64,000 nt of DNA from Pestalotiopsis fici W106-1 (taxonomy: Eukaryota; Ascomycota; Sordariomycetes; Amphisphaeriales; Sporocadaceae): NCBI RefSeq assembly GCF_000516985.1, contig NW_006917096.1:2775606-2839605 (forward strand), written 5' to 3'. Position 1 is the stretch's first letter. Every line of letters starts with the position of its first letter. The notes under the pieces were generated by a model that was not told the origin of the DNA, did not search any database, and saw nothing but the letters and a program-made list of their open reading frames with translations. The translations under genes were made by a program, and so were the position numbers. This document shows, one piece after another, positions 43,715 through 55,380 of this stretch.

Positions 43715-45487
43715 CTTCTCGCCATTGACCCTCAAAGATTGACTGCTGCTGGTGAGGGTGAACTCTTCAGGTCTGGCACAAACCCGGATACCGGGGTTCA
43801 AGTAGTATTGATCGTTCCAGGGACTGTGCTGACTCGGACGTGAGACATGGAAGGAACTGCGCACTTGTCCGATGTCTTGCCAACCAGCAACATGTGGTCG
43901 TTTTGTGGAGGCTCAAGTTTCACAAATAAGTAGTAGCAGCTTGTGGGGTGAGGCAGAGGAAGAAAGACGATTGCAGAGGGAGAAGAGAGGAAGAGGCCTT
44001 TGCCTGTTTGCCAAACAGAGCAGCCAGCAATCAACCCTAGGTATGTAAAGGAAAGTAAGTTTTTTTTTTTCTTGTCGGCGGGCAAGTACGAGAGGAGGGG
44101 AAAATGCTATTTTTGAAAGTCTGGCGTCAACAACTAAACCGGAACGTACTCGCGGGGGTCTTTGTTTGTCGTGTATTTTCTTGACTTACAGTGACGCGAA
44201 AGGGAAGAGAGAAAAAAAAGAGCCCCTCAAAGACAACAAACAAAACGGGGATCGGGTGAAGTCTTCCTAGCAATCAAGGTCTCCTTGGATCCATACAAGC
44301 GCCGCCCATTGACCGTGGACGTGGATTTGTTCGGGCCGTGGAACCAGACGGGGAGCATAGGGATCAACTGATGCTCCCGGTCAAACGGTGAAAGGTGGAA
44401 GTCTGATCCATATGGGATGTGTAAGTGAGGATCTACTGTGGACAAAGACAGCACATGAGTGCATGCTGGAGTGGTGGTTAGGTTTTGGATGGATCAACTC
44501 CGAGGCCCAAGGCTGCGGTCAAGCAAAGTACATTTACCTAACCACCTAACCAACCACGCAAAGTTCCCATCTCGGTACACTAGCAGAAAGCTACCAGAAT
44601 GCACTAGCAGCTCGATTTGTTTTCTTCTTGCCGCCCACCCGCCAATCAGCTCGGGCCGGGTGTTGGCCAGTCCACTGATCAACGGCAAGCTATATCCCGA
44701 AAGCGGAATAGAATAAATTAGCATTGCGGTTCTCGGTTGCCCCGTTCGCTCGCTTGCCCTTTGGTTTTTTGTCATTGGTAGGACCCCTGATCGTCTTCAG
44801 TGACAACTCCTTTTGGGGCAGCCCCATTTGCTATTTTCCATTGTTCGATAGTGCTTCCATATGCGGAGTTGGTAAATATGGATTGCTTGATGCTGCTTGT
44901 TGGCTTCATTCTGCTGCTCTTTTACCCCTCCAATCCATGACACAGTTCAAAGATTTCTTTATCTCATGACGTACGTACGTACACTACTGTGTACACTTCT
45001 GAGTAATCATTATAGCGCATTCGATATAGGTAATTTTGTATATACATTTGCATAGACGTGGTGGATCAGGCAATGTTTTCATTCCTGCTCAAGAGTGGCC
45101 AAACTCCTAGAGTCTATTAATATCCTTGAAAATTATGTTCATGCTTTCCATTGGCATCCATTGTTGATCCTGGCCGTGAAAATTTGCCAAACATAAGATG
45201 ACCAATAATCCATACTATTAATTGCTACAAGAGCAATATATATGTCTTTTTACAGATGGATAGAAAACCGCACACCCACTTTGGTCATTATCTTCTCAAA
45301 TACTCATACAACGCTATGGTGGTTCAACAAGACATGGAAGAGGTGTTTCGTAATTGAGTGGTCTAATAGATTCGAGTGTCCGTGATTGCCTCATCCGCAG
45401 GCGCTTTTTGTACAATAGCTACGCACATGATAGATTACAATGTTAAGCCAGCCAAGAGTCGAGACGACTCTGAGATGCTTCGAGTCT
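43715..45487. other. Intergenic, WD40 gene promoter and RRG9 3' flank
   Basis: About 1.8 kb without a supported gene. It includes a T10 run near 44060 and the likely WD40 gene leader. Short minus-strand frames near 44227-44454 and 44494-44775 show no recognisable protein. Confidence 0.5.
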
Positions 45488-46483
45488 TTACATAAGATTG
45501 TCGCCCAGCTTCTTCTGGGCACTCTCCTCTTTCCACCGGGGGACATATGGATATTCGACCCTGGGCCCTTTCTTCTTGTTGAAGCGAGCATCACGCGTAA
45601 CGCCAGCCTCGCGCCAGCGCTTGGGCGGCTTGGTGCCCAGCTCTGCCATTTGCTCCCAAATGTTCTTGCCCCGGTTGAACCAGCGCTCCTGGCGCTTCTC
45701 CTCTTCCTGCGCGTTCGGCTGCCATTTGGACTTGAGAATGCGCCGCATGGCCTCGGGCGACACCTGGAACTGGTTCGCCAGCGCCGCCGTCGTGTAAATT
45801 TGCGGGTACTGCGTGTGTAGCGCCCGGATGCCATCGAGCGCGTCCGGCGAGAGCTTCTTGCGCGGGTTCCAGCCCTCGGGGAACTTTTCCTTCAGCGCGT
45901 CCTTTTGCAGCTGCCACAACTCTCTCTGTTTGATGGCTGCCTGAGTGTCGTGCTGCCGCGGCTTCTCCGCAGGCATGATCTTGCTCCTCTTCAGCCTGCT
46001 TGGGCCCGAGAGGCCAGGCTTCCGTCTCGTGTATGCTTCGGGGTCTTGTTGCGATCCGCCATTGACTTCGCCGTAGAGGGCATTCTCGTTCGGAGTCCGT
46101 GAAGCGTCCGCAGCGAGAGCATCAATGGCTTCTGGTGACAGGTCGAAGATAGCGTTGCTTTGCCTCGCCTTTTCAATGTCAGAGGCCGAGGCATTGGTTG
46201 CGCCCGCATCGGTATTCGAGGCGTAGTATGAAGTGTCGTGTGATGGTACTTCCTGGCCAGTCACGGCGCTGGTACCGCGATCGAGGGTGCGTAGATGTTG
46301 CCTTGGGTAGCGAGCTGCCGAGGCAGCAGTAAACGATTTCACGGCGCCGCCATTGGTGGTGTATGTGCCCAGTGGTCGCGGGTTGAGGAAACCTGCAGAT
46401 CTTTCGCCTGTCCCAGAGAGTTGGGTCCGGGTAAGGCTCTGCACAAAGATACGCAACGACGAGGTTCGGCAATTGCAGGCCAT
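45488..46483 (-). CDS. RRG9: Rrg9-like mitochondrial protein (neugrin family)
   Basis: A single exon encodes 331 residues from [20 protein letters not shown], whose Arg, Ser and Thr content and lack of acidic residues suit a mitochondrial presequence. The conserved C-terminal half contains [24 protein letters not shown] sequence (here [20 protein letters not shown]), then [20 protein letters not shown] and [12 protein letters not shown]. This is the Rrg9/neugrin signature, including a helix-turn-helix-like element. In yeast, RRG9 is needed for respiratory growth and mitochondrial genome maintenance; animal neugrin acts with mitochondrial rRNA. The exact fungal role is inferred from the family. 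Confidence 0.9.
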   Translation of the reverse strand: MACNCRTSSLRIFVQSLTRTQLSGTGERSAGFLNPRPLGTYTTNGGAVKSFTAASAARYPRQHLRTLDRGTSAVTGQEVPSHDTSYYASNTDAGATNASASDIEKARQSNAIFDLSPEAIDALAADASRTPNENALYGEVNGGSQQDPEAYTRRKPGLSGPSRLKRSKIMPAEKPRQHDTQAAIKQRELWQLQKDALKEKFPEGWNPRKKLSPDALDGIRALHTQYPQIYTTAALANQFQVSPEAMRRILKSKWQPNAQEEEKRQERWFNRGKNIWEQMAELGTKPPKRWREAGVTRDARFNKKKGPRVEYPYVPRWKEESAQKKLGDNLM

Positions 46484-47666
46484 GGTGGTTGTGGTCTCAA
46501 AATGGAAGAAAACAAAACGATCAACGTGGTAACTGGTTATGCAGGAGTGTCGGCCGAAAGTTTTGTCATGTGAATGCAGTGCAGTCTAGAGAAAAATGTT
46601 GCCTTTTCCGTAGTGCAGAAATTCGCCGCCTCCGCATCCCTGTCGGCCCCTGCGCGTCCAGCAACGCTAAGCACTAGCGAACGCGAACGGTGATAAAGTG
46701 GTTTTTACTTCTACTCTTGTGTGCTACTATGACATGTTCTAACTTCTTAGCATCTACATGTATGTAGGTTGGTAGGTAATGTATCTTCAGTAGATTGGGG
46801 CCCGTATAATGCCAGGCCGTGCACTTTACTTGTATACACTATATAGCAACCACATCGACAACCGTCATCCAAACCAAGGCCATCCTGTTTAGGACCAGAC
46901 TATTGCAACCTAAGGCGAGGACCCAAACTATATGTCTTCCGTGTTAATGAAGACGTCAGTCCTTGGCGGCAAAGAGATGCCTCATGAGGGGCACGCACAT
47001 CTTTTTCCACTCAAATGTTCCCGGTTCCCATGATTCATCTCCAAACAAGTTTGAGGTGGGGGGCTACCGAGGGAGCCTCCAACAGCTTGAATCCAGGCTG
47101 CCTCGGCATCCCCCTCATCATCAGAATTCACTCGGCCGACGAGCTGCTTTCCCATTATGAGCATTTGGTACTGTTCACCAGCCATGTCAGATCTGATCCG
47201 TACCCGGCATTAGCCTAGTGGCTGAATGTAGACGTCGACGAATTTGGATTGGACTATATCATGTTCAAGTTGTTGATCGGTACCAGTCAACATCTATCAA
47301 CTCAACGACTTTGTAACCTCATCTTTGCCTCAAATACATACTGTTCTCCATAACTTACGATACCCCATAACCGAGGGCGCAAAGCACTAAACATAATTGA
47401 ATATATTATCTGTAACACTGACTGTGACAATCGAATCGGAGACGAAGCTCGGTCAACACTGAATCTGGAATTTTCCATGAGAGATTAAAAGAAGAAGAAA
47501 ACATAAAGAACGTTATAACTCATCACACCGTCTACTCCCTTTGCTTTCGCAACAAACATAGCTCTTCTAGGAAAACCTTGAAAGACAATCATATATCAGC
47601 AACCACGCTGTAAAGGAGCATATAAGAAGAGCGGTACATTTTTGCCACTCTAGACAGACAAGCATC
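46484..47666. other. Divergent promoter region of RRG9 and the mpaB-like gene
   Basis: About 1.2 kb between two outward-reading starts. No gene is supported. A TATA-like box occurs at 47621-47625 close to the mpaB-like start. Confidence 0.5.
47621..47626 (+). promoter_or_regulatory. TATA-like box (TATAAG) of the mpaB-like gene
   Basis: TATAAG lies 46 bp upstream of the start codon at 47667, which would give a very short leader if it is used as the core promoter. This is an inference from position and motif only. Confidence 0.4.
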
Positions 47667-49321
47667 ATGGGTCTGCTTTCAACGGACCCCGACCAGTTCG
47701 ACATCTATGGAACCAAGTTCAAATGGGGACCTTTTCATCAATCACCAGAGCAACTCAACCACTACATTCACACATACGATACCGTGGCCGCAGAGGCCCT
47801 CGATGCCCTGGATGAGATTGTACCACCAGCAGCCATAGCGCCCCGGAAAGACATACAACAAGCCGTTGAGGTGGAAGGCAAGAAGCACAGAGACTTGTTC
47901 AATCTGGTAAAAGAGCATGCCAAGACAGACAAGCGTGTTGGCAGGCTATGGGACGAAGTCAATACCGTGCCAGAGTGGGTGGACTGGAAGCAGATTGACA
48001 GAGGCCAGAAGGTCTTTTGGCGGTATGGTGGTGCGTCGATTACAGCTGTGAGTGTCTATACTTCTCTACAACCTCCTCTATAGCCACAGCCTCTGATTTC
48101 TAAATACAGCTTACCTTCTTGTCATTGCTTGGCGGCATGGGAAGTGGTAGAACCGTCGAGACGCTGGACCGGACTGGTGGTTTTGGCGCCAAAGCCGTCC
48201 GACGGCGTCTTCTCGAGACAACACAGCACACCCTCGGCGTCCACAAGGATCTCGAGGCCATCAAGCCCGGCGGTATTGAAGGCTTTGAGTCATCTGTGCG
48301 AGTCCGACTCTTGCACGCCTCGGTCCGGCAGAGGGTGTTGAAGCTCGCGCGAGAAAAGCCCGAGTACTATGATCTCAAAAACTATGGTGTCCCCGTCAAT
48401 GATCTGGACTGCATCGGGACCATTGGCACCTTTAGCTCTACCGTCATTTGGCTGGGCTTGCCGCGACAGGGCATCTTTCTTCGAGAGCAGGAGATACTCG
48501 ACTACCTCGCCCTCTGGCGCTACGTGGCGTACCTCATGGGCACGCCGTACGACTGGCTCGCGACGCCCGAGACGGCAAAGGCCATGATGGAGTCTCTGCT
48601 CGTGTCCGAGGTCAAGCCCACCAAAAAGTCAGGGACCTTGGCAAACAATATCATCACCGGATTTGAAGGCCAAGCTCCGACGCACGCTTCTCGTGGCTTC
48701 ATGAACGCAGTGACCTATTGGCTCAATGGGAAAGACCTCAGCCGGGAGTTGAATATTGAAGAGCCAACTCTTTACTATAAGACGCTAGTCCTTGGTCAAT
48801 GTCTCTTCTTCATGGTCTCTGGTTACATCAACAGATTGATTCCGGCATTGGATGAAAGAAACGTTACGGCAAGTATTCCCAATCAAGACTCGTGGGAACA
48901 TGCTCGAAAAGAAGAGAAGGACCTAAATAGATCCATTATTCATGAATACTTTGGCTAACATTCTTGATAGCTCGCCCGCAAAGTCCTCTACGACCTTCTA
49001 GTCCACAACAAGAAACGCGGCGCTCTAGGTTACCGGACAAAGTTCAACTTCAAGTGGGTGCCAGACCTACAGAGCACGACAACACCGCTCGGTGAGCCCG
49101 TGCCGGGGCAGGCACAGAAGTCGGGAATCAGGCAAAATGGAGTGGAGCGGACGGCTTTCGCAACGCTTGTATTCACCGGGGTGGTCCTTGGCCTGGCGGT
49201 TTGGGGAGTTTGGAGCGGCTTCCACGCGGTGAGCAGTCTGGCGCGTGGTGGATCTCCAGACTCGGCTTTTGTCAATATTGCAGCACCAATCTGGGAGTTT
49301 GCCAAGCAAGTCAAGGCCTAG
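47667..49321 (+). CDS. ER-type mpaB/rubber-oxygenase-like (DUF2236) protein
   Basis: Three exons (47667-48047, 48110-48868, 48971-49321) give about 496 residues. The family includes the latex-clearing rubber oxygenase Lcp and the fungal ER enzyme MpaB, which cleaves a farnesyl chain oxidatively in mycophenolic acid synthesis; members bind haem. Family-type motifs are FWRYGGASITALTFLSLLGG, VRVRLLHASVRQRV and NDLDCIGTIGTFSSTVIWLG. A C-terminal hydrophobic helix (TAFATLVFTGVVLGLAVWGV) suggests a membrane anchor. The second intron (48869-48970) best fits a GC donor: ACG|GCAAGT to TAG|CTC joins ERNVTLARKVLYDLLVHNKK. No biosynthetic cluster surrounds it, so it is probably a stand-alone oxygenase; its substrate is unknown. 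Confidence 0.85.
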
Positions 49322-49458
49322 TCGAGTTTGATGTTGCAGAATGTCGAGTCTTTGTCAGTCGATTTCGATAGTATAGCTTGGGTAGCTCAATTTCGGAGTA
49401 CAATTGACATGTCTGTATTCGTAGGAAAGATTCTCTGCCCATATATACATATTGGCGA

Positions 49459-51096
49459 TCATCTAGAACGTAATTCCTCCATCTCAAACGTTCCCCTCCG
49501 AGGCAGATACTCATTATCCGTCATTGGCTCCAAGCTATTCGCTAGTTGCGCTGTGGAAAGAACTTGAACAAAACTAGAAGCACACCACAAGATTGTGGCA
49601 GCTTTCCAATTCCAAGGATAAGTAATCACGGCGGCCCCGGCTGCCATGAAGCTGATGAGTAGAAGACCCATGAACCAGAACTTGTTGATGAAGGCCTCTC
49701 GTCTTTTGCTCCGAAGGACAACCGGGTAGAGGGTGCAGTAGATTGTGAGAACCAGGAAACATAACTGGCTCAACATAGTCCAAAACCCGTCATCGGTCAC
49801 CAGTGTATCTCTTGTTGGATTGCAAACAGGGTCCCGTGTCTGGATCACCGCAAGTGTTATCATGGCACCTCCTAGCAGGCCGAATACAAGCACTACTGCC
49901 ATGAGCATCGACCGATGGAAAATGGGAAATAGCATAGGCCATCTCGCGATTTCTGGGGATAAGTTCTGCGGCACTTCTTCCTTCTCGACTCTACCTGTAG
50001 TGCTGTGTGATGATGTAGATGTTGAATCGATTTGAGAGGTCTGTTGCTGAACAGCTCTTGACCGGAGGTTATCGGCTCGCTCAGTATCGTCTCTGCAATG
50101 TAGCTATATCAGTCCCAAACGTCTGACACTCGAATAGTATACTTACCGTTCAAACCCTGATGCTGTATTGGCAATATTTAGTTCACGTGGTCTGATCTTG
50201 TCGAGCACCGCTTTGGCATAAGCACCCGCCATGGCTGCCGCGTATGACCTCCACTTCGAAGTATCATGCCCATCGCCGTAGTTACAAATTCCCCGAATCA
50301 CATACACTGGGAGACGAGTCCCCATGTCTTTATTTTCCTTGAATATACCCCAAAATTTAGGGTCTTGAGTCGCATAATACTTTCCGGGGTCAACAGGTCC
50401 ATGCCACACTCGGGTGCGCTGCCGACTGGTTCTCGGGACGCGCCCCTTGACGCGCTTCTCAATCCCGTCCCCATTGGTACGATACAATATATCGAAATTC
50501 TGCCCTGGGTCAATGAACCTCTTAGAATGATACCCTCTAATCTTGAGTGCTCCGTAATAGTCGAAGAACCTGTGCGTGTCACTTGGTGCTTCCAACTCGA
50601 TGTCGCTGATAGCCGTTTGAACATTCGAATTCATCGTCTCGCGTGCTTGACCCTTTTCAGGTGTATAAGATGCGTCATTATAAGACGGGTCTGCTTCTTT
50701 GCTGAGTCTGTATGCTGTTCTTTCCGCGGTTTCGCCATTCAGGAGACCAACAAGCAGATCGCCAAGTCGGACGTCCTCCGAAAAGATCTGCGTCAGGTCT
50801 GGTACTGTTTCTTGGATTCCAACGATGAGACCCAACAAAAGATTCGGGAATTTGTTTCTCATCTCGCTAAAGAGATTGTATGGGAAATTGATGGGTGGTC
50901 CCTCAAAGAATCTTGCTATTAGGACGTCACGTCCGCACATCCTACCCGCATCGAGACAATTCTGGTGAGACCAGACTTCTGAAGAAAACTCGCCTGGGTA
51001 TCGCTCGTCAAGCAAGAAATAAGGTATATCCGGGTCACTACCAGGGAGGACGACCCAGACTATTTCAAAGTCCTCGGGATTCAAGAATGCTGACAT
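49459..51096 (-). CDS. Nucleoside-phosphorylase-like domain joined to four membrane segments
   Basis: Two exons (50147-51096 and 49459-50092) give about 527 residues; the intron has a GTAAGT donor and CAG acceptor. Residues about 6-305 resemble the PNP/UDP phosphorylase-like domain found at the N-terminus of many fungal NLR proteins: DFEIVWVVLPG at the start, EDVRLGDLLVGL in the middle and PVYVIRGICNYGDGHDTSKW then YAAAMAGAYAKAVL at the end. The glycine-rich phosphate loop usual for active enzymes is weak here (LLLGLIVGIQETVPDL). No NACHT or NB-ARC domain follows. Instead a polar Ser/Thr-rich linker leads to four hydrophobic segments (SMLMAVVLVFGLLGGAMITL; SQLCFLVLTIYCTLYPVVL; FWFMGLLLISFMAAGAAVI; AATILWCASSFVQVLSTA). 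It is convergent with the mpaB-like gene, 137 bp apart. The function is unknown. Confidence 0.8.
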
Positions 51097-52293
51097 GCTA
51101 GGTCGCGTGATTGTCGCGGGGGCGGCTCAGCGCAAGACGTGGTTTGCTCCTGAGGTTGTTTAGTGGTTCGCCTTGCTTCAAGACTTGATATATCTTTCGC
51201 GGCTGTTTGCGAGAATATAAGCAGGTATTTTTGCAGAGACTTCGAAACTTTTTGGCCTGATCTCCATCTCTCCCAGTTCTGATGACTGGCAAAAGTGAGC
51301 AGAATCTCAGCCTTGTGCGATTTACTTACGCCCCGCCTCGCGCAGTACGGCGCTTACCTGTCCAATAAAAATTCAACGCTTCACTTACATACATGAAAAC
51401 CTGTGTCAAACAATACAATTCTCGTTGGCTATTTCGATCTCAATCCAGCTAGGTGACAGAGCACGTGTATGTTCGTGATATGAACCGTATGATGAAGCAC
51501 CTGCCAAAAATAGTGACTTTGATTCATATTTTAATCTGCTCAATTGGGTAAATTTAGTAGAAATGGTCAAAAAATGGTACCTTGCCTAATATTGTCAGAT
51601 CAGGGAAAATATTTGATGCCCATGCCACTGTTTGTTTTGCTCGCAAAGCTTTCCTCTGTCCATGGAGACCGTCTCAGGAATCAACATGGGAGAATAGACC
51701 TGAAACTGAACCATTGAAACTTCTTTAAATCAATCGCCATTTCGTTGTGAATAGCAACGTGTTCCATCGCTACGGCAGAAAGATCATGGATCCAGCAGCA
51801 ATTACATTGATCTCAACGACACGATTAGAAAACCAATCATCCGCCCTCTCGTTCGACTTGAGCCACGAAACTGGGTCATTACAATATCCCCTGATCACAT
51901 TCTTCATTAATAACACAATTTGTAGTGTACTATATCCTTTCCTAGCAGGGTTAACGGACATGGAGATGTTGGTTCGATGGTTGTTTTTACTCGTGACAGA
52001 TATTGGTATCATATTTGTTGTTCATTTTCAAACAAACAGCCAAAGGCCTCACAAATTATTACTGCTTTAATCGCTTGTACGGTATGGAAGTCTTCGAAAT
52101 ACCTTACCGCGACGTAATGCAAAGGCGCTCATAAAGCTGTCGGTCCGGACCGTCAACCATTTCGTATGATTTCATGGCCAGTCTTACAGCTTCGTATCAG
52201 CAGTAGCAGCTAGCTGGAGCCATTCTCAGCCAGTACTTACGATCGACTACTTGGCCCAATGGCACTATTGCTTTATATCGCTTTGAGACCATT

Positions 52294-52325
<32 letters not shown>

Positions 52326-55300
52326 GTCTTTTTGCCTGAGTCGACCAAAAAGTCCAAGATGTTGAACTTTATGGGTAGGCAGATGCCAACTAACGTTCAC
52401 CACAGGCGAAGTAATCATGAGATTGATTGCTTACCAACTTCACGACAAGAATGATGTAGAAATCACAAGTGATGTGGGCTCATAAGGCCCAGTGCCCTAA
52501 ACTAACAACGATTCGGCCACGTGAAGATGAGCTTGTGTTTATTTACCTACTTACCAATCCTCATCTTTGAATAATGGTTGGTCGAGACTATATATTAGTG
52601 CCGGAGGACGGTTGTTTCGGGGGCAACTACCTCGTCTAGATTGCCCTTAGGATCGACGCCATGATGGAGTATCGAAGGATGGAAGGAGAATCGGTTGGCT
52701 GACTCTGAAGTTCGGACAACATTGGGTATATGTGCTTGGAAATGTACTAAAAACTAAAAAGACAGCAGATGTAACTGCCGTACGAGGTTGCATTCTCGGG
52801 AGCTAAAGCCGAGGCCAATGGTGGAACGATTTCTTCGCAGAAGTTGACAGATAGGGAATAGGCGGATTTGGCAGCGAAACTAAAAAGAAGTATTCATCAG
52901 ACTATGGGCCACGCCAGTCAACGTTGGCTTGTTTGCGCTTTGACGAACGGCCAGACTAGAAATTTCCAAAGTCCTTCGGCGAAAGTTTTCTTGTAGAACC
53001 CCGTTGCACAGGCATGCTATTTCCCTTTTGAAACGATTGCGGCTGGCAATTTCACGTGGCAAAGATCATATCCACGAAAGAGAGTCATCGAGTTGTTTTC
53101 AGCAAGTCTCGGAGCGCAACATTTACTGTTTTACCTATTGAAATGCATAATTAAGCATTGTTTATAACACAGGTTCTGAAGCTCAAGACACGTATGCGAT
53201 TTTCTTCATCATTCTCTGCAGTAAGTTTCGCTGCCAGTAATATGTTCAGATCTTACGATGCCTTCTGTTATTGTGGGACCGTAGGGTTTGTAGTATACGA
53301 GTCATCAAATAGTTCCACAGTCTTTGTTCCTGACTTGATCTTGGCGCCAGCCCAGGCGATCGGAGCAACTCGCTAATCGTGCACTGTCGCCAGCGTTACA
53401 TTACAGGTAATAAGCTGATCTTTCATCGAATGTTGTCATGTTTCGGCGAGATCAATGGCAATGCAAAGAATGAAACTGTTTCTATATTTTATCAATTCTG
53501 TCCCATTACCCGGGGAAGATCCGCAACAGGATGGCGACATGGTGTTTGACACGCTCGGATCGGATATAGCCTGATGTTGTCAGCGTCAGGTCAACTACTA
53601 GTAGCATCCCCCTTGCATCGGAATGTCTTTACCGACGCAGCATGGTAATGGCATGTTCAGGTCTGCAGTAATCCCTACACTACAAGCTGAGGTTGGTGTA
53701 TAATTGGAGAAGAGAGCATAAAGATGAGCATATGGTTTTCCATTGCCGCCTCTTCCGACCGTGGAGCTGAAAGATGGAATAAGATAACTCTAATGGCCAT
53801 GTAGATGAATCGCGTGTGTGTAGTCGGTCCAATTGTTCTTGAAGACCCAGATTTCGATCAAAGATGCCGAGGATGTAGAAAATGGGAACAGCATCCATGG
53901 TGGATGGGCAGGCATTATAAAAGCAATGGTCAGTCTCAGGGCTGCGTTACCCCGGCCGCGGAGACGATATGGCGTCGGCCGCAGTGGTTGAAAATCCACT
54001 GGGGCTTCGGCGATAAAAAGTCCAGCCCTTCAAGGATGAAAGTCTTCGAAGCTCCGAGTTCAGCTCGACGATGGGATGCCCACCGTTGAGGTTTCGCCAC
54101 TACCACGCTGTTGATTCCCAGTCGCTATCAATCTGTGACCACGGGTGTCCATTGCCCAGGATTCCGAAGCAACGAGACTCTCAGAGCTAAACCCATATAG
54201 TCCATGTGGATATAGACTTATAACCCCCCATTCGTCGATGTGAACCATGGATGCCCGGTCCGGGGAAACTGTTTCGACACACACTGATGCATTCATGTTC
54301 TAGTGTGGTGTATCGTACACGTGTAAATGTCTCCTTTAATAAGTGCACACTAGATATGACTGTTATTGATTTTGCTCAAGCACTGGCTTACTTTGTTTGT
54401 AGGCCCAGACTAAGAGTCCCGTTTTGGCTTTGTGTGGCTGGCGCCGGCGAGACGTCATCTCATTACTGAAGACTAGAAGCCCTAGAACAACGCCTATCCC
54501 AGCCGTTGATGGCTAAGAACCTCATTAGTCTTGCCCATCCGCATATTGAGCATTGGCTGCTTAAGGAGGTGGGAGAGCACAGATTTTTATTTCGTATTCG
54601 CACGGGATAGGTGCCAAACGTGGTTTTGGAGAACAATGGATTTTTCCGCTTCAATCCACGGCAGAACAAAAGTCAAACTCAAATGTGCTCGGATAAGAAC
54701 AAAATCCCTTGTCTTGATTACGGAAGTGGTCTCGGCCACCCTTGCCAGCCACGTTTTTGGTTCATGCAGCAGCCGTCAAGGGGCCGAGGGGGCCTGTGTC
54801 GATCTTGCTGGGAGCACGATCTGAAGATCTGAAGCTGCCCTGGCTGCCCCCTCAACGACCATACTATGGGCCACCTACTTCGGGCTGTCGGGAGAGGGGA
54901 GGCACTTGGGGAGATGGCCCAGGACTTCAATGGTCTAACGCCAACTAGCCTCTTGCTCCGCGCCGGTCCAGATCCTAAGAGCAGCGAGCAGTGAGCACAA
55001 TTCTCAAACCGGGGTCCTTTTTATAGACTTGTGCAAGTGCAAGATCTGTGGAAGCAAGCTCAACAAGGATATCCCAGCTGTAAGGCTTCTGACCCGCAGC
55101 TTGCGAGACTTCAGGACAGCCAGCTTTGGGATTCCCACAGGACAGGACCACCACAGGGTTCCCATTGCCAGGAGCAAGCCCGTTCCCCATTTTCGTAGAT
55201 CATGGAGTCCAAGTCCACTGCGTTGGGACCAAGTGCTTAAACTCCCTTGTATGGCATGCATGTGCAAGTTTGTTTTTCCTTCTTCCTAGCATCTCTTCTT

Positions 55301-55380
55301 GTTCTTGACGTTTGTTTATATCGTTGCCGTTGCCTTCTTTTTATCCTCATGCCATTGAGACATATCTCGGTGTCGTCGAT
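51097..55380. other. 4.3-kb gene-poor interval
   Basis: No complete gene is supported on either strand. The region has a T10G22 homopolymer, scattered short frames, and a Cys-containing open fragment at about 54611-54832 that lacks an ATG. It may hold decayed coding or mobile sequence, but no terminal repeats, target duplication or transposase motif was found. Confidence 0.5.
52295..52326 (+). repeat. T10G22 homopolymer junction
   Basis: Ten T are followed directly by 22 G with no interruption. Such a G run is unusual in a fungal genome, can form a G-quadruplex and is prone to length change or assembly error. Confidence 0.9.

Noticed and set aside
50266..50922. 218-codon plus-strand frame over the phosphorylase-like gene
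   Set aside because: Antisense shadow; no family resemblance and no splice signals.
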